DNA of 24,075 nucleotides from Euglena gracilis. Its lineage: Eukaryota; Euglenozoa; Euglenophyceae; Euglenales; Euglenaceae. Every line of letters starts with the position of its first letter. Within the stretch, counting starts at the first letter, position 1. This document shows positions 20,901 to 24,075 of the stretch, one piece after another. The stretch is taken from the NCBI GenBank assembly GCA_900893395.1, contig CAAHFI011594310.1, positions 1 to 24,075 of the forward strand. Reading direction: 5' to 3'. Below the pieces are notes generated by a model. That model was not told the origin of the DNA. It was given only the letters and a program-made list of their open reading frames with translations, and searched no databases. A program made the translations under genes and the position numbers.

Positions 20901-23900
20901 ATTTTCGGCCGAAATCGGCTGCGCCGGCGCTCCAAAAACGAGCGCTCTGCCCCGGCTAGAGGTCGGCGATCCTTTACCTAACTGTTGCGAAGGGCGGCGG
21001 CGGATAGGCGCAATTTTGCCCGCGGCGGGCGTGCGTAAAACGCAGCAGTTACCGCCCGGGAGGCGCAAAATAGCACGTAAGTAACGGACGCCCCCAAAAC
21101 GTCATTTTTCGGCCATTTTCGGCCGAAATCGGCTGCGCCGCGCGCTCCAAAAACGAGCGCTCTGCCCCGGCTAGAGGTCGGCGATCCTTTACCTAACTGT
21201 TGCGAAGGGCGGCGGCGGATAGGCGCAATTTTGCCCGCGGCGGGCGTGCGTAAAACGCAGCAGTTACCGCCCGGGAGGCGCAAAATAGCACGTAAGTAAC
21301 GGACGCCCCCAAAAACGTCATTTTTCGGCCATTTTCGGCCGAAATCGGCTGCGCCGGCGCTCCAAAAACGAGCGCTCCCCCGGCTAGAGGTCGGCGATCC
21401 TTTACCTAATGTTGCGAAGGGCGGCGGCGGATAGGCGCAATTTTGCCCGCGGGGCGGCGTGCGTAAAACGCAGCAGTTACCGCCCGGGAGGCGCAAAATA
21501 GCACGTAAGTAACGGACGCCCCAAAAACGTCATTTTTCGGCCATTTTCGGCCGAAATCGCGCCGGCGCTCCAAAAACGAGCGCTCTGCCCCGGCTAGAGG
21601 TCGGCGATCCTTTACCTAACTGTTGCGAAGGGCGGCGGCGGATAGGCGCAATTTTGCCCGCGGCGGGCGTGCGTAAAACGCAGCAGTTACCGCCCGGGAG
21701 GCGCAAAATAGCACGTAAGTAACGGACGCCCCCAAAAACGTCATTTTTCGGCCATTTTCGGCCGAAATCGGCTGCGCCGGCGCTCCAAAAACGAGCGCTC
21801 TGCCCCGGCTAGAGGTCGGCGATCCTTTACCTAACTGTTGCGAAGGGCGGCGGCGGATAGCGCAATTTTGCCCGCGGCGGCGTGCGTAAAACGCAGTTAC
21901 CGCCCGGGAGGCGCAAAATAGCACGTAAGTAACGGACGCCCCAAAAACGTCATTTTTCGGCCATTTTCGGCCGAAATCGGCTGCGCCGGCGCTCCAAAAA
22001 CGAGCGCTCTGCCCCGGCTAGAGGTCGGCGATCCTTTACCTAACTGTTGCGAAGGGCGGCGGCGGATAGGCGCAATTTTGCCCGCGGCCGTGCGTAAAAC
22101 GCAGCGTTACCGCCCGGGAGGCGCAAAATAGCACGTAAGTAACGGACGCCCCCAAAAACGTCATTTTTCGGCCATTTTCGGCCGAAATCGGCTGCGCCGG
22201 CGCTCCAAAAACGAGCGCTCTGCCCCGGCTAGAGGTCGGCGATCCTTTACCTAACTGTTGCGAAGGGCGGCGGCATAGGCGCAATTTTGCCCGCGCGCGG
22301 GCGTGCGTAAAACGCAGCAGTTACCGCCCGGGAGGCGCAAAATAGCACGTAAGTAACGGACGCCCCAAAAACGTCATTTTTCGGCCATTTTCGGCCGAAA
22401 TCGGCTGCGCCGGCGCTCCAAAAACGAGCGCTCTGCCCCGGCTAGAGGTCGGCGATCCTTTACCTAACTGTTGCGAAGGGCGGCGGGCGGATAGGCGCAA
22501 TTTTGCCCGCGGCGGGCGTGCGTAAAACGCAGCAGTTACCGCCCGGGAGGCGCAAAATAGCACGTAAGTAACGGACGCCCCAAAAACGTCATTTTTCGGC
22601 CATTTTCGGCCGAAATCGGCTGCGCCGGCGCTCCAAAAACGAGCGCTCTGCCCCGGCTAGAGGTCGGCGATCCTTTACCTAACTGTTGCGAAGGGCGGCG
22701 GCGGATAGGCGCAATTTTGCCCGCGGCGGGCGTGCGTAAAACGCAGCAGTTACCGCCCGGGAGGCGCAAAATAGCACGTAGTAACGGACGCCCCAAAAAC
22801 GTCATTTTCGGCCATTTTCGGCCGAAATCGGCTGCGCCGGCCTCCAAAAACGAGCGCTCTGCCCCGGCTAGAGGTCGGCGATCCTTTACCTAACTGTTGC
22901 GAAGGGCGGCGGGCGGATAGGCGCAATTTTGCCCGCGGCGGGCGTGCGTAAAACGCCAGCAGTTACCGCCCGGGAGGCGCAAAATAGCACGTAAGTAACG
23001 GACGCCCCCAAAAACGTCATTTTTCGGCCATTTTCGGCCGAAATCGGCTGCGCCGGCGCTCCAAAAACGAGCGCTCTGCCCCGGCTAGAGGTCGGCGATC
23101 CTTTACCTAACGTTGCGAAGGGCGGCGGGCGGATAGGCGCAATTTTGCCCGCGGGCGTGCGTAAAACGCAGCAGTTACCGCCCGGGAGGCGCAAAATAGC
23201 ACGTAAGTAACGGACGCCCCAAAAACGTCATTTTTCGGCCATTTTCGGCCGAAATCGGCTGCGCCGGCGCTCCAAAAACGAGCGCTCTGCCCCGGCTAGA
23301 GGTCGGCGATCCTTTACCTAACTGTTGCGAAGGGCGGCGGGCGGTAGGCGCAATTTTGCCCGCGGCGGGCGTGCGTAAAAACGCAGCAGTTACCGCCCGG
23401 GAGGCGCAAAATAGCACGTAAGTAACGGACGCCCCAAAACGTCATTTTTCGGCCATTTTCGGCCGAAATCGGCTGCGCCGCTCCAAAAACGAGCGCTCTG
23501 CCCCGGCTAGAGGTCGGCGATCCTTTACCTAACTGTTGCGAAGCGGCGGCGGATAGGCGCAATTTTGCCCGCGGCGGGCGTGCGTAAAACGCAGCAGTTA
23601 CCGCCCGGAGGCGCAAAATAGCACGTAAGTAACGGACGCCCCCAAAAAACGTCATTTTCGGCCATTTTCGGCCGAAATCGGCTGCGCCGGCGCTCCAAAA
23701 ACGAGCGCTCTGCCCCGGCTAGAGGTCGGCGATCCTTTACCAACTGTTGCGAAGGCGGCGGGCGGATAGGCGCAATTTTGCCCGGCGGGCGTGCGTAAAA
23801 CGCAGCAGTTACCGCCCGGGAGGCGCAAAATAGCACGTAAGTAACGGACGCCCCCAAAAACGTCATTTTTCGGCCATTTTCGGCCGAAATCGGCTGCGCC

Positions 23901-24075
23901 GGCGCTCCAAAAACGAGCGCTCTGCCCCGGCTAGAGGTCGGCGATCCTTTACCTAACTGTTGCGAAGGGCGGCGGGCGGATAGCGCAATTTTGCCGCGGC
24001 GCGTGCGTAAAACGCAGCAGTTACCGCCCGGGAGGCGCAAAATAGCACGTAAGTAACGGACCCCCAAAAACGTCG
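14921..24075. repeat. Right segment of the array, indel-rich copies
   Basis: Forty-three landmark intervals from 14820 to 23944 vary between 206 and 217 bp, averaging about 212. Losses of one to several bases recur in the G-rich block (unit 119-131), the GCCCGCGGCGGGC hairpin (146-158), the C/A run at the unit start and the CAGCAG step. Some copies gain a base, for example near 15320, 19530 and 22957. Several variants are clustered: seven successive copies from about 20990 to 22270 share a shortened G-rich block, and four of six unit starts between 17909 and 18974 lack the G of ACGCCCC. Orientation and order never change. No unique sequence appears before the window ends. Confidence 0.82.

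Larger units (their letters stand above)
1..24075. repeat. GC-rich 215-bp satellite DNA array, about 113 tandem copies
   Basis: Every part of the window is a copy of one monomer, always in the same orientation. The landmark GGCGATCC, followed by CTTTACC, occurs once per copy; 113 anchors can be counted from about 91 to about 23944. Modal spacing is 215 bp; 214 and 216 are common, and almost all others fall between 205 and 217. The consensus is 131/215 G+C with 30 CpG. Nothing interrupts the array: no inverted copy, foreign insertion or unique spacer was seen. The first base falls in the C-run at the start of a monomer and the last bases begin a 114th copy, so both ends are cut by the window. 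Long single-orientation arrays of this monomer size are typical of eukaryotic heterochromatic or centromeric satellites (family knowledge). The role in this genome is not shown by the sequence. I do not recognise the family. Confidence 0.97.

Noticed and set aside
1-24075. CRISPR array
   Set aside because: The whole 215-bp unit repeats; there are no short repeats separated by unique spacers.
1-24075. Ribosomal DNA spacer subrepeats
   Set aside because: No rRNA gene sequence or spacer promoter is visible within 24 kb, and I see no resemblance to a known spacer repeat; it cannot be fully excluded without a search.
1-24075. Telomeric or subtelomeric simple repeat
   Set aside because: No telomere-type hexamer or heptamer runs occur; the CCTTTACC landmark is a single match per unit.
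1-24075. Mobile element or its terminal repeats within the array
   Set aside because: Orientation, order and spacing never change, and no foreign segment, target-site duplication or transposase frame was seen.

Overview
The whole window is one uninterrupted head-to-tail satellite DNA array. It has no gene, no RNA gene and no recognisable mobile element. A GC-rich monomer, modal length 215 bp, repeats about 113 times in one orientation from base 1 to base 24075. The array enters and leaves the window, so neither true edge is seen. Counting a conserved GGCGATCC landmark in every copy gives 113 anchors, the first at about 91 and the last at about 23944.

The organism cannot be named from this sequence. 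A 24-kb array of a roughly nucleosome-repeat-sized non-coding monomer points to a eukaryote, in centromeric, pericentromeric, subtelomeric or other heterochromatin. The monomer is 61% G+C (131 of 215) and holds 30 CpG steps where about 20 are expected from base composition. That argues against long-term CpG decay or repeat-induced point mutation acting on it. I do not recognise the monomer as a named satellite family.

Layout: (1) 1-1680, copies with frequent small indels, mean spacing about 210 bp. (2) about 1680-14440, a very uniform core, spacing 212-216 bp, mean 214.5. (3) about 14440-14920, an abrupt patch with two heavily shortened copies (spacings 197 and 192 bp). (4) about 14920-24075, copies again rich in small indels, mean about 212 bp, with local runs of copies sharing one variant.

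Inside each monomer, the first 47 bases carry A/T tracts and a TCGGC motif repeating every 10 bp, in step with the DNA helix. The rest carries a series of GC-rich palindromes and short hairpins. Differences between copies are almost all 1-4 base indels in G/C or A runs, with very few substitutions. This may partly reflect long-read consensus error, although clustering of some variants suggests real local homogenisation. All long minus-strand reading frames are by-products: the frame rotates every 215-bp unit and stays open only across 216-bp units.
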